Positions 15,056-23,828 are shown, counted from the stretch's first letter. The stretch: 64,000 nt of DNA from Mucilaginibacter sp. (GCF_028288205.1 NZ_JAQBOD010000056.1:62001-126000), one strand, 5' to 3'. Notes: generated from the sequence alone by a model not told the origin. A program made the numbers and translations.

Positions 15056-18000
15056 ATTACGCAGAGTTACAGGTTACCAGCAATTTCAGCTTCAGGCTTG
15101 GCGGTAGTCACCCGGAAGAACTGGTCGATACGGCCGCTGATCTCGGCTACACCGCTATTGCGCTGACCGACCGCAACACCTTTGCCGGTGTGGTGCGCGC
15201 CTATGTGGTCGCCAAAGACCGTGGCATCAAATTCATTCCCGCCGTCCGGCTGGACCTGCTCGACGGGCCAAGCCTGCTGGCTTATCCTACTGATCAGGCC
15301 GCCTATTCGCGGCTATCGGGTCTGCTTACCATTGGTAATTTGCGGGCTGAAAAAGAAAAATGTTTCCTATACAAGCAGGATGTTCACGAACATGCCGAAG
15401 GCAGTATATTCGTGATCGTCCCACCCGATAGCATTACCGGAGATTTTGAGCTGCCCCAGAAATTCAAAGCGGATGTCGCGGAGTACCGGCAGAATTTCAA
15501 TAACCTCTATCTCGCCGCCAGCCGGACTTTTGCCGATGGCGACGCGAAGCGACTTTTCTTGTTATCTGAATTAAATGTCCCACTGGTCGCCACCAATAAC
15601 GTGCATTATCACGATCCTTCGCGTCGGGAGTTGCAGGATGTGCTCACTTGCGTAAGAGCGAAGCGCACCATATTCAACGCGGGTTACCTGCTGCATCAGA
15701 ACGCTGAACGCTATTTGAAACCGGCTGAGGAGATGGAACGGCTCTTTAACCATTACCCAGAGGCCATCGCCAACACCCAAAAGATCGCAGATGCCTGTAA
15801 CTTTGATCTGAAAAGCCTGCAGTACGAATACCCCGATGAACTGGTACCTGATGGCATGACCGCTGATGATTACCTGGCAGAAGTTACTTTTAAAGGAGCA
15901 CATGAATTCTTCGGCGAAAAGCTAGCGCCCAAGCTCGAAAAGCAACTCCGGTTTGAACTAGACTTTGTCAAGCGAAGAGGCCATGCCAAGTACTTCCTGA
16001 CGGTACATGATTATGTGGCCTGGGCGCGCTCGCAAAAGATTCTCTGCCAGGGCCGTGGCTCGGCCGCTAACTCGGCCATGTGCTACTGTTTAGGGATCAC
16101 CCCCGTGAACCCGATGAAATACCGGCTGCTTTTTTCGCGCTTTATGTCCGATGACCGGCCGGAACCACCTGATATTGATGTCGATTTCGAGCATGAGCGC
16201 CGCGAAGAAGTAATGCAATATGTTTTCAACCGCTTTGGCCGTGACCGCGCTGCCATTCTACCAACCGTAACCGTCTTGCAAAGCAAGGGCGCAATCCAGG
16301 ATGTTGGCCGCGCCATGGGGCTACAGGTCGATACCGTCAAAAAATTATCCAAAGCGTTCGGGGAATTGGCTGACGAACATATCGACGAAGAAACGATGCT
16401 TAAGCTCAGCCTTAATCCCCGCGAGCGGCACCTGCGAAAAGTTATTGAGCTGACCAGCCAGCTGATCGGTTTTCCGCGGCAACTCGGCCAGCACACCGGT
16501 GGTTTTGTGATCACACAAGGCAAACTCAGCGATCTCTGCCCGATCTTTCACGCCCGGATGTTCAACCGTACCAATATCGAATGGAACAAGGATGACATCG
16601 ACGCGCTGGGATTTATGAAGGTCGACCTGCTTTCGTTAGGAATGCTCACCTGTATCCGCAAGGCTTTTGATCTGGCCAAAAAGCATCACGGGCTTGACCT
16701 GACGCTGGCCAACATCCCGCAGGATGATCCGAAAGTATTTGAGATGGTCACGCTGGCCGATACCATAGGAACCTTCCAGGTAGAAAGCCGCGCGCAGATG
16801 GTGATGGCGCCGCAACTGCGGCCAAAAAACTTTTATGACCTGGCGATACAGGTTGCGCTTGTCCGCCCCGGCCCGATACAGGGTGACATGGTACACCCGT
16901 ATATCAGAAGAAGGCAGGGCCTTGAACCGGTTACTTATGAATCTGAAGAGATCAAAGCCATTTTGGAACGTACGCTTGGCATCCCGCTTTTCCAGGAGCA
17001 AGCGATGGAACTCGCCATCGTGGCTGCCGGTTTTACGCCAACGGAAGCGGACTTGCTGCGCAGAAGCATGGCGACTTTTAAGTTCAACGGACTGGTCACC
17101 AAGTTCGAGCATAAACTGATCAATGGCATGATCGCCCGAAATTATAGCCGGGAATTTGCTGAACGGATTTTTAAGCAGCTTGAAGGGTTCGGCAGTTACG
17201 GATTTCCAGAAAGTCACGCCATCAGCTTTGCCCATTTGGTATATGTGTCCTGCTGGATCAAATGTTATTATCCGGATGTGTTCGCTGCTGCGATCCTTAA
17301 CAGCCAGCCAATGGGTTTTTACCAGCCCGCGCAGTTGGTGAGAGATGCTTATAAGCATGGTGTGTCGATGCGCAATATCGACATCAATCATTCCGAATGG
17401 GATTATACGCTGGAAGAAGCAAGTGGAAAATTCTGTGCGCTTCGCCTCGGCTTCCGCCAGGTTAAGGGGCTAAGGGAGGAAGACGCCCATTTTCTTACCG
17501 CAGCAAGGATTAAATACTTTACCCACATCCACCAGCTCGCGGATGCAGGTGTAAGCCAGGCGGGTATTGTCCTGCTTGCCAAAGCTGACGCGTTCCGCTC
17601 CATCGGCCTTGACCGCAGGCAAGCCTTATGGGAAGCCGAAGCGCTAAAGGATAGGCCTATCGGGCTCTTTGCCGGGAAAGCCTCGAACAGCGAATTTGAA
17701 TCGCAGCTTCAGCTACCCTTTATGCAACTGTCAGAGCATGTACTACAGGATTATGCTACCACAGGACTGTCAATCAAAGCCCATCCCATGAGTTTCCTCC
17801 GGGCGCAACTGGAAAAGCTGAGTGCCCTTAGCACCACACATGTTAAGAAAGCTAAGAACGGGCAGTACGTCCGCCTTGCCGGGATAATGCTGTTTTGCCA
17901 GCGACCAGGCACTGCCAAAGGCGTATGCTTTATTACGCTGGAGGATGAGGAGGATACCTGTAACCTCGTTGTCTTTAAACAGAACTTTAAGAAATACACC

Positions 18001-18264
18001 AAAGAAATATTGTATTCTGACCTGCTCTGCGTGGAAGGCCGGGTGCAGCAGGAAGGAGAAACCACCCACTTGATCGTTACGAAATGCTACGATTATTCAC
18101 GGCTCCTCGGCATGCTCACTCCTGATATGGCTGCGCAAGCCCGCCGCCTTAAAAACACAACAGCAGCAAAAAAGATCGACCCTTACGCCGACGCGTATTT
18201 CGAAAATGTTTTAAGCGCGGAAGATTTGAAAAAGCCGTTCCCGAAAAGCAGGAATTTTAAATAA
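15052..18264 (+). CDS. dnaE2: error-prone DNA polymerase III alpha (DnaE2)
   Basis: A 1070-residue C-family polymerase of the imuA-imuB-dnaE2 cassette, which copies past damage and raises mutation. An N-terminal PHP domain (NFSFRLGGSHPEELVDTAAD) is followed by the polymerase core with GRGSAANSAMCYCLGITP and the metal-binding PDIDVDFEHERRE. An OB-fold near the C-terminus (VRLAGIMLFCQRPGTAKGVC) completes it. Length fits DnaE2 and is slightly shorter than replicative DnaE. Its start overlaps the imuB stop by ATGA. It converges with the SRAP gene 18 nt downstream. Confidence 0.93.
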   Translation: MNYAELQVTSNFSFRLGGSHPEELVDTAADLGYTAIALTDRNTFAGVVRAYVVAKDRGIKFIPAVRLDLLDGPSLLAYPTDQAAYSRLSGLLTIGNLRAEKEKCFLYKQDVHEHAEGSIFVIVPPDSITGDFELPQKFKADVAEYRQNFNNLYLAASRTFADGDAKRLFLLSELNVPLVATNNVHYHDPSRRELQDVLTCVRAKRTIFNAGYLLHQNAERYLKPAEEMERLFNHYPEAIANTQKIADACNFDLKSLQYEYPDELVPDGMTADDYLAEVTFKGAHEFFGEKLAPKLEKQLRFELDFVKRRGHAKYFLTVHDYVAWARSQKILCQGRGSAANSAMCYCLGITPVNPMKYRLLFSRFMSDDRPEPPDIDVDFEHERREEVMQYVFNRFGRDRAAILPTVTVLQSKGAIQDVGRAMGLQVDTVKKLSKAFGELADEHIDEETMLKLSLNPRERHLRKVIELTSQLIGFPRQLGQHTGGFVITQGKLSDLCPIFHARMFNRTNIEWNKDDIDALGFMKVDLLSLGMLTCIRKAFDLAKKHHGLDLTLANIPQDDPKVFEMVTLADTIGTFQVESRAQMVMAPQLRPKNFYDLAIQVALVRPGPIQGDMVHPYIRRRQGLEPVTYESEEIKAILERTLGIPLFQEQAMELAIVAAGFTPTEADLLRRSMATFKFNGLVTKFEHKLINGMIARNYSREFAERIFKQLEGFGSYGFPESHAISFAHLVYVSCWIKCYYPDVFAAAILNSQPMGFYQPAQLVRDAYKHGVSMRNIDINHSEWDYTLEEASGKFCALRLGFRQVKGLREEDAHFLTAARIKYFTHIHQLADAGVSQAGIVLLAKADAFRSIGLDRRQALWEAEALKDRPIGLFAGKASNSEFESQLQLPFMQLSEHVLQDYATTGLSIKAHPMSFLRAQLEKLSALSTTHVKKAKNGQYVRLAGIMLFCQRPGTAKGVCFITLEDEEDTCNLVVFKQNFKKYTKEILYSDLLCVEGRVQQEGETTHLIVTKCYDYSRLLGMLTPDMAAQARRLKNTTAAKKIDPYADAYFENVLSAEDLKKPFPKSRNFK

Positions 18265-18282
18265 AAATTGCAACACAAGGAC

Positions 18283-19194
18283 TTAGAAAAGTGACAGGTT
18301 TCCCGGACGTCCGGATATCACAGTTTGCTCGCCCATAACTCCTTGCTCTTCCGGCGGTTCGGGCTCGAATTCCGGCGCAGGCCAGTGATCGAATTCCAGT
18401 TCCTCACGGTATAAATAGGAAGTATTCAGCGCTGGTAGCTCATCGAAGTCACGCGGCGTTGCCTCCAGTGCTTTACGGTAATCAGGATCAATTGTACAAT
18501 ATTCCAATAAGCGGGAAGGAATCTGCGTCCGCGCGATGAGCTGCAACCTTTCTTCGCTTGGTTTCTCCATGAGCCATTCCCAGGCAAGATCTTCCGTTAA
18601 TATCGTCGGCATGCGCAGCTTGCTATTATGAATCTGTTTCATGAGGTAGTTGGCTTTGGTTATACCAATAGCAACGGTATTCACGAACTGGGTGGTCTCG
18701 GGGTCCAGCCACTCATTGTATAGGCCCGGCATGTAAAAATACTCCTGGTTTTTGACCTGTACGTTATAAGGATATTTGATCGTTTCTTTCAGCTCCCGCC
18801 CCTTCTTGCCAATTTTGGGGATATGCCGTGATTCAACAATACCAGTAGAGAGGACCAGGCAGCGGCGGTTTTTGGCCGCATCGGCCCACATCGAACGTTT
18901 ACCATCCTCCTTGGTAAACAGGTTCTCTGACTTAAAGTTAAGCGTCGTATATTTTGCCCTGAAGATATTAGCTTCTGCGCGCGTTTTGATAAAGCCCGGT
19001 ACATAGCCCCATTCGGCCTGCACGATGTCGAAGTCCTTGCCATCTTCCGTTGGAACAAGTATGGCACAGGGCGCATAGTTAAAACCATTATGCACACCCA
19101 CATTTAAGAAGTCATACTTGCTGACCGCTTTCTCCAGCGACTTCAATTTAATAAACTCCGCCCTGGTCACTTTCTGCCCGTTGTAATAACACAT
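18283..19194 (-). CDS. SRAP (YedK/HMCES-like) abasic-site protein
   Basis: ATG 19194 is chosen because Cys2 must be exposed after Met removal: MCYYNGQKVTRAEFIKLK. The 303-residue product belongs to the SRAP family, which crosslinks abasic sites in single-stranded DNA through that Cys. Further hallmarks are WGYVPGF, the MPGLYNEW segment (glutamate nearby in the active site), and TILTEDLAWEWL. The C-terminal tail is acidic and Pro-rich. It faces dnaE2, which agrees with a lesion-tolerance role. Confidence 0.88.
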   Translation of the reverse strand: MCYYNGQKVTRAEFIKLKSLEKAVSKYDFLNVGVHNGFNYAPCAILVPTEDGKDFDIVQAEWGYVPGFIKTRAEANIFRAKYTTLNFKSENLFTKEDGKRSMWADAAKNRRCLVLSTGIVESRHIPKIGKKGRELKETIKYPYNVQVKNQEYFYMPGLYNEWLDPETTQFVNTVAIGITKANYLMKQIHNSKLRMPTILTEDLAWEWLMEKPSEERLQLIARTQIPSRLLEYCTIDPDYRKALEATPRDFDELPALNTSYLYREELEFDHWPAPEFEPEPPEEQGVMGEQTVISGRPGNLSLF

Positions 19195-19198
19195 ATGC

Positions 19199-19450
19199 TT
19201 ATGCTTTATTTTTCTTGTCCTTAAAATACCACGCAATTAAAGGGCCAACCTTTTCGGCATCCGCCTGGCGCCCCTGCGGCACCGAGGTCCAGAATTTCCC
19301 TTTCGGGCCTTCCGTCACTGTCAAGATCAATGCCTTGCCGCGCAGTGGCAGATCGACATTGAACACCCGTTGCTCACCGATGTAATGTTCGCTGACGCGG
19401 ACAGCCTTCCCCTCATAATCGATCTCAAAAACGGCGTTATCTTCAAACAT
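19199..19450 (-). CDS. hypothetical protein beside SRAP (83 aa)
   Basis: An 83-residue protein, strand-rich at the start (FEIDYEGKAVRVSEHYIGEQ) and helical at the end (AEKVGPLIAWYFKDKKNKA). It lies 4 nt upstream of the SRAP gene on the same strand and is probably in its operon. No recognisable domain, but the tight spacing argues it is real. Confidence 0.6.
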   Translation of the reverse strand: MFEDNAVFEIDYEGKAVRVSEHYIGEQRVFNVDLPLRGKALILTVTEGPKGKFWTSVPQGRQADAEKVGPLIAWYFKDKKNKA

Positions 19451-19690
19451 TAGTTAAAGTTAGGCAAATCCTTTTGTTGCGTCAAGTCGCGGCATTTTTC
19501 ATTATCTTAGAACGTTGGAATACAAGATAGGACATAGTTACCCGGTGCATTGCGCTGAGATCCGCCTGAGGGAAGACGGGCGGGAATATGCTATAGCTAA
19601 CTAAAAGCAACACCCAATCCTTGCAAAAAGATATTTTTGTTATATTTGCATCATAAGATTTGCTATTAATCTTCAACAAAAAAAAGGGAC
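19451..19690. other. right-end spacer of the repair element
   Basis: 240 bp with no supported gene. It ends in AT-rich sequence with a TATATTTG -7-like box (19641-19648) and the stretch TAAGATTTG, which also occurs in the right-end spacer of the second element (33002-33010). It is best read as the attR-proximal region of the island. Confidence 0.45.
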
Positions 19691-19777
19691 GTAATTCGGT
19701 GAGTACTTAATTAGAAACCTTTTAAGTTATTGATAAACAATTAGTTGAAAATATAAAAATATTCCCCTACGGGCTAC
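19691..19777. repeat. attachment-site right end of the repair island
   Basis: An arm-type motif GTAATTCGGTGAGTA starts at 19691, and the 17-bp core ATTCCCCTACGGGCTAC starts exactly 70 bp later at 19761. The same pair at the same 70-bp spacing occurs at 33038 and 33108. The core is the 3' end of a tRNA gene (T-stem CCCCT, acceptor ACGGGCT, discriminator A). This is therefore a hybrid attachment site closing one integrated element and opening the next. Confidence 0.7.
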
Positions 19778-19800
19778 GGAAAACAATACCAAAAGGTGCT

Positions 19801-19838
19801 AAAACCCTGCAAATCAAAAGTTTGCAGGGTTTTTTGTT
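19801..19838 (+). terminator. strong rho-independent-type terminator
   Basis: AAAACCCTGCAAA (19801-19813) pairs with TTTGCAGGGTTTT (19821-19833), followed by more T residues. It lies just inside the left att core and would block transcription entering the element. Confidence 0.7.
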
Positions 19839-19884
19839 GGCATCAAAACACCATATTATGCACCAAAACGCAACAAAAATGAGC

Positions 19885-19930
19885 GTAATTCGGTGCGTAC
19901 CACATGGCAAAACACTACGCACCGAATTGC
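19885..19930. promoter_or_regulatory. inverted pair of integrase arm-type sites
   Basis: GTAATTCGGTGCGTA (19885-19899) faces its inverted near-copy (19916-19930, one mismatch) about 130 nt before the integrase. The motif recurs at 19691 and 33038, next to each att core. This is the pattern expected for arm-type integrase binding sites. A role in regulating int is also possible. Confidence 0.6.
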
Positions 19931-19972
19931 TTTTAATTAATTGATTATCAACCTGTTCAGCGAGTGAACATC

Positions 19973-20003
19973 TTGATAAAGGCAGGCTACAAACTTACTT
20001 TTG
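19973..20003 (+). promoter_or_regulatory. Bacteroidota-type promoter of the integrase gene
   Basis: TTG (19973-19975) and TACTTTTG (19996-20003) fit the -33 TTG and -7 TAnnTTTG consensus of Bacteroidota sigma ABfr, 20 nt apart. The integrase ATG follows 22 nt after the -7 box. Confidence 0.5.
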
Positions 20004-20025
20004 TTTAACTTTTAAGCTTGTAATT

Positions 20026-21243
20026 ATGAAAAGTAATTTCCATCTGCTTTTTTACCTGAGAAAGCAAAAAAATTTCAAAGGTGGCCCTATGGCTATCTAC
20101 ATGCGTATCACCGTTAATGGTAAACGCGCGGATATGTCCGCCGGGCGTGAATGTGACCCCGGCAAATGGAACAGCCAGGCAGGGCGGGCTATCGGCACAA
20201 AAGAAGAAACCAGGGCATTGAACAACTATCTGGACAGTCTGCAAACCAAAGTTAGAGACGCACACCAAGTCCTGATTGATACCAAGCAATGCATCACTAC
20301 AGAAAGTTTGCAAAACCAATTCAATGGAAAGGCAGAAAAGAGCCGCTATCTGATGCAGTTATTTACGGAGCATAACGCAAAAGTAAAGGCATTGATAGGA
20401 AATGGTTTTGAGGCCAATACCCTTAAAGGTTATAACACCTCTGAAAAACACCTCACTGCTTTTTTGCAAAAAGAATACGGAAAAACTGATATAGAGATAA
20501 GTCAATTAGATTATGCCTTTATTACCGGGTTTGAATTTTACCTAAAAGCTGAATGCAAATGTAGTGGCGTATCAGCCGCTAAATACATTAAGCATCTTAA
20601 AAAGATTGTCAATCATTGTATAGCTAATAGTTGGCTAACGATTAATCCTTTTGTAAATTATAAATCAACGGCAAAAGCAAAAGAGCGCACTTATTTGACA
20701 CAGCAGGAACTTGATAGCATCGCCAACAAAAAATTAAGCGTTGAACGTTTACAGCAGGTACGGGATATTTTTGTTTTTTGCTGTTACACAGGCTTATCAT
20801 ACGCCGATGTTAAAAAGCTAAAGCGTAGTGAAATAGCTATCGGGATGGATGGCGAAAAATGGATATTTACCAGCCGCCAAAAAACAGATACATCTTCACG
20901 GATACCTATTTTGCCTGTTGCCTTAGAAATCTTAGACAGATACCAGGATCATCCGCAATGTGAAAATAAAGGGTTGCTTCTCCCGGTATTAAGCAATCAA
21001 AAGATGAACGCCTATTTGAAAGAAATAGCAGACTTATCCGATATTGTTAAACACTTAACCTTTCACTTAGCACGGCATACTTTCGCTACCACAGTTACAT
21101 TATCCAATAATGTACCGATTGAAACCGTCAGCAAAATGTTAGGGCATACCAATATTAAGACAACCCAACATTACGCTAAAGTATTAGATTTGAAAGTCAG
21201 TAATGATATGGCACAGCTAAAAAAGAAATACGCCCTTGTTTAA
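20026..21243 (+). CDS. int: tyrosine recombinase (integrase)
   Basis: A 405-residue site-specific integrase with an N-terminal arm-binding domain (about 1-90, RITVNGKRADMSAGRECDPG), a SAM-like core-binding domain (about 105-200) and a C-terminal catalytic domain. Catalytic motifs are HLARHTFATT (H-x-x-R), LGHTNIKTTQHY (H and the Tyr nucleophile), and a Lys in SRQKTDTS. The first Arg of the family is replaced by Ser in TGLSYADV, as in IntDOT of CTnDOT. It lies beside the left att core and should catalyse integration and excision of the element. Confidence 0.93.
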   Translation: MKSNFHLLFYLRKQKNFKGGPMAIYMRITVNGKRADMSAGRECDPGKWNSQAGRAIGTKEETRALNNYLDSLQTKVRDAHQVLIDTKQCITTESLQNQFNGKAEKSRYLMQLFTEHNAKVKALIGNGFEANTLKGYNTSEKHLTAFLQKEYGKTDIEISQLDYAFITGFEFYLKAECKCSGVSAAKYIKHLKKIVNHCIANSWLTINPFVNYKSTAKAKERTYLTQQELDSIANKKLSVERLQQVRDIFVFCCYTGLSYADVKKLKRSEIAIGMDGEKWIFTSRQKTDTSSRIPILPVALEILDRYQDHPQCENKGLLLPVLSNQKMNAYLKEIADLSDIVKHLTFHLARHTFATTVTLSNNVPIETVSKMLGHTNIKTTQHYAKVLDLKVSNDMAQLKKKYALV

Positions 21244-21251
21244 TATAGACC

Positions 21252-21286
21252 AAATCTTAAGGTCGCAAAATGCGACCTTAAGATTT
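21252..21286. repeat. 16-bp-arm palindrome after int
   Basis: A perfect inverted repeat with 16-nt arms and a 3-nt AAA loop (arm 21252-21267, loop 21268-21270, arm 21271-21286). It lies 9 nt after the integrase stop. 32 bases of it recur exactly inside the ORF6N gene at 21529-21560. It could act as a terminator, a protein-binding site or a recombination target. Confidence 0.75.
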
Positions 21287-21335
21287 AATCCACAGCATAA
21301 CAAATTGATAGGCAACAAAATTTTAAATAACGATT

Positions 21336-21887
21336 ATGAAGGATCAACTTATACCCGATGAGGTAATAACCAATAAAATATACCTGATAAGGGGGCAGAA
21401 AGTTATGCTGGATACTGATTTGGCCGAATTATACGGTGTAGAAACCAAACGATTAAAAGAGCAGGTAAAAAGAAACATCAATAGGTTCCCCAGCCATTAT
21501 ATGTTTGAAATTACTAAGGAAGAAAACGAAATCTTAAGGTCGCAAAATGCGACCTTAAGACATGGGGAACACTCCAAATATCTTAGCTTCGTTTTTAGTG
21601 AACATGGCATATTAATGTTATCCAATGTATTAAAAAGCGAAAGTGCTGTAAAAGTCAGTATCAGGATCATTGATGTTTTTGTAAAACTTCGGGAAACATT
21701 AGCCGACCATACAGAAATTTGGTTGCAAGTAGAAAAAATAAAAAACAGGCTTAACAATCAGGATAAAAACATGGAGATAGTTTTTCAATACTTTGAGGAA
21801 TTAGCAACGAAAGTCGATACCATCGTTGAACAAAAACGAGACCCCATCCCACGAAAAAGGATTGGTTATAAATCAGATGACTTGTAA
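21336..21887 (+). CDS. ORF6N domain protein
   Basis: A 183-residue DNA-binding protein of the ORF6N/KilA-N-like group seen on phages and mobile elements. The N-terminal domain shows KIYLIRGQKVMLDTDLAELY, ETKRLKEQVKRNINRFP and FVFSEHGILMLSNVL, all typical. A coiled-coil-like tail (EIWLQVEKIKNRLNNQDKNM) follows. Codons for the segment ILRSQNATLRH contain a 32-nt copy of the palindrome that lies just upstream of the gene, which suggests autoregulation or a recoding/recombination link. Confidence 0.88.
   Translation: MKDQLIPDEVITNKIYLIRGQKVMLDTDLAELYGVETKRLKEQVKRNINRFPSHYMFEITKEENEILRSQNATLRHGEHSKYLSFVFSEHGILMLSNVLKSESAVKVSIRIIDVFVKLRETLADHTEIWLQVEKIKNRLNNQDKNMEIVFQYFEELATKVDTIVEQKRDPIPRKRIGYKSDDL
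21529..21560. repeat. palindrome copy inside the ORF6N gene
   Basis: Exact 32-nt match to 21252-21283, in coding frame for EILRSQNATLR. Arms of 13-16 nt around AAA can form a hairpin in DNA or mRNA. The same sequence in coding and spacer DNA is unlikely by chance. Confidence 0.75.
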
Positions 21888-21895
21888 ATGCTAAA

Positions 21896-22666
21896 CTACA
21901 TTTTCAAATAATCCGGCCACCTGTTAACCTTTGTCACCAGTTCTTCGGTACCCATCCCCTTATAATAAACACCTACATATTCCCGGAAAGCAGCTTGCGT
22001 TTCCGGCCTTGACCATTCATGTACCGGCAGGATGAGCATAGGCCAGCGTTTAGTTTGCTGCATATAGCCGTAAATTGGTAAATAAGGCGGTGCATAGTAA
22101 AATGAATTTTCTACCAGTTCATCATACAAAGCCTTATTGAAGGTCCTTTTAAAATCCTTTATCAGATCATAGGCTATTACATGACTGCCACCCCATTTAA
22201 TCAAATCCCCTATATGTGGCGACCCTTTATCCCAAAAGTAAGTATATAGGTAATCAATAAACCCCTTTTCGGTTATATCGCAAAGGTCTTTACTATAATA
22301 GGCGTAGGCGGTTTTAAATTTCTCTAAGGAAAAATCATCCTTAAACTTATCTAAGATAAAATTAACCACCTCGGTTTCCTTTTCAATAACTTGCTCCAAA
22401 GACGGCCCTTTAGAACCAGCACCCGGTACGATTAAAAAGTACCGGGGTTTAGAAAACAACTCGAAATAATAGCTTTTAAAAAAGATAGTCTTTCTTTCAA
22501 AGGTAACCTGTACATATAAAGGATGGGTAAGCTGCCCGTGAAAGTCCACTTTTTTAAGCCGCTCATTCAAATAAGTTTTATAGGTGATTTTATACACTTT
22601 TTTTAAATAATTTATTTTGATGCCTTTTGGTTGTAATTGATGCGCTTTGTTTATTAACAAGCACAT
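21896..22666 (-). CDS. hypothetical protein of integrative elements (256 aa)
   Basis: A 256-residue soluble protein with a basic N-terminus (KINYLKKVYKITYKTYLNER), a strand-rich middle and many aromatic residues. The C-terminal half contains YAPPYLPIYGYMQQTKRWPM. It converges on the ORF6N gene with an 8-nt gap. No enzymatic motif found. The tail part could be a DUF common in Sphingobacteriales elements, but I cannot name it. Confidence 0.6.
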   Translation of the reverse strand: MCLLINKAHQLQPKGIKINYLKKVYKITYKTYLNERLKKVDFHGQLTHPLYVQVTFERKTIFFKSYYFELFSKPRYFLIVPGAGSKGPSLEQVIEKETEVVNFILDKFKDDFSLEKFKTAYAYYSKDLCDITEKGFIDYLYTYFWDKGSPHIGDLIKWGGSHVIAYDLIKDFKRTFNKALYDELVENSFYYAPPYLPIYGYMQQTKRWPMLILPVHEWSRPETQAAFREYVGVYYKGMGTEELVTKVNRWPDYLKM

Positions 22667-22898
22667 TTTCTATATGATAAATCCTATCAAAAATAGTCAA
22701 ATCAAATTTGAACTATTCCCCAAACAAGGACACAAAGATATAAATTGTTTTGATATATTTTAAATTAACAAAACAAATATCTACCTTAGTCTTTTCAAAA
22801 CTACCACCAGCCCATTCACTCAATTTTTTGAATAACCAAACCATTGCCTGAACAGGCAAAGGGATAACATATTTATTAACGGTTTAACCCATTAACTA

Positions 22899-23165
22899 AT
22901 GACAGCAATCGAATTAATTACCAAAGAAGATTTAAAGGCATTCAAAAGTGATTTGCTCAATGAAATTAAAGCCATGATACAGCCCGGACAAGGGCAAAGT
23001 AAACAATGGCTGAAAAGCAGCGAAGTAAGAAAGCTATTAAACATTTCACCGGGCACCCTGCAAAACCTGCGGATCAATGGCACACTACGCTATACCAAGA
23101 TAGGCGGCATGATGTATTACAAATTGGAAGACATCCATAAACTTTTAGAGGGAGGCCAGCAATGA
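22899..23165 (+). CDS. helix-turn-helix excisionase-like protein
   Basis: An 88-residue protein with an N-terminal helical part (ITKEDLKAFKSDLLNEIKAM) and a C-terminal MerR/excisionase-type HTH: WLKSSEVRKLLNISPGTLQN, then LRINGTLRYTKIGGMMYY. Similar proteins act as excision directionality factors or regulators in Bacteroidota mobile elements. Its stop overlaps the next gene's ATG (23162), so they are coupled. Whether it binds the att or the oriT region is unknown. Confidence 0.75.
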   Translation: MTAIELITKEDLKAFKSDLLNEIKAMIQPGQGQSKQWLKSSEVRKLLNISPGTLQNLRINGTLRYTKIGGMMYYKLEDIHKLLEGGQQ

Positions 23166-23479
23166 AAGTGCAACTATTCACCCCCGAATTATCAGGTTAT
23201 GGCAAACTGATCCGGCGCATGGGTAAAGACCAGCGCCTTTATGCAACACATATCAGTTTGTTTACCGCGCTATTTGTATGCTGGCAGCGTGGCGGCTTTG
23301 TTAGCCCATTTTCTTTCAATCGCCAGGAGTTAATGGGGTATAGCAGGATTGCATCCGTAGCCACCTATCACAAGTGCATCAGGGAACTGGACGAGTACGG
23401 GTATATCCGTTACCAGCCAAGCTACCACCCGAAGTTAGGCAGCATGGCGTATTGGCCGGAAGCCTTAATATCGGGATAA
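23162..23479 (+). CDS. small winged-helix-like protein (105 aa)
   Basis: A 105-residue protein with a predicted winged-helix arrangement: ATHISLFTALFVCWQRGGFV, FSFNRQELMGYSRIASVATY, then YHKCIRELDEYGYIRYQPSY. This order resembles the DNA-binding domains of replication/regulatory proteins in mobile elements. It is coupled to the HTH gene by an ATGA overlap. It may control replication or mobilization of the excised circle. This is inference. Confidence 0.6.
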   Translation: MKVQLFTPELSGYGKLIRRMGKDQRLYATHISLFTALFVCWQRGGFVSPFSFNRQELMGYSRIASVATYHKCIRELDEYGYIRYQPSYHPKLGSMAYWPEALISG

Positions 23480-23677
23480 CGCTATACCAATATAACCCCC
23501 TATCTATATAAACAGCTATTTAGTTATACCAATATATGAAAGGCCATTTAATAAAAAGAGGAACATATAAATGCAAGTATTCAGGGAGTTTTGGTAATAC
23601 CAAAACTCCGTTAAACCCTGCTAAAACCCATTTTGAAGTAATTGCAGGTGCATTTTTTCTAAAATGCAAATGTCCAA

Positions 23678-23828
23678 CCGCGAAAGCGGGGGGAGCAAGC
23701 GGAAGTCGGGCGCACCCGACTTTTTCCGCTTGCCCTGCGGGGCAAGGCCGTTTACAACATACCGACGGTATGTTTTGCCCCCCGCTAACGCGTTTAAAGG
23801 CCGATTTTAACATACCCGGCGGTATGTT
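23678..23828. promoter_or_regulatory. candidate oriT / mobilization control region
   Basis: A 150-bp GC-rich region upstream of the mobilization genes with stacked inverted repeats. CCGC-GAAA-GCGG lies at 23678-23689. A nested pair has outer arms GCAAGCGGAA (23695-23704)/TTCCGCTTGC (23724-23733) and inner arms GTCGGG/CCCGAC around CGCA. Two perfect palindromes of AACATACC/GGTATGTT lie at 23756-23774 and 23809-23828. Placement and structure suit an origin of transfer. Confidence 0.55.

Noticed and set aside
19482..19679. 65-residue minus-strand frame before the att site
   Set aside because: It lies in the AT-rich right-end sequence of the element. Composition and lack of family signals argue against it.
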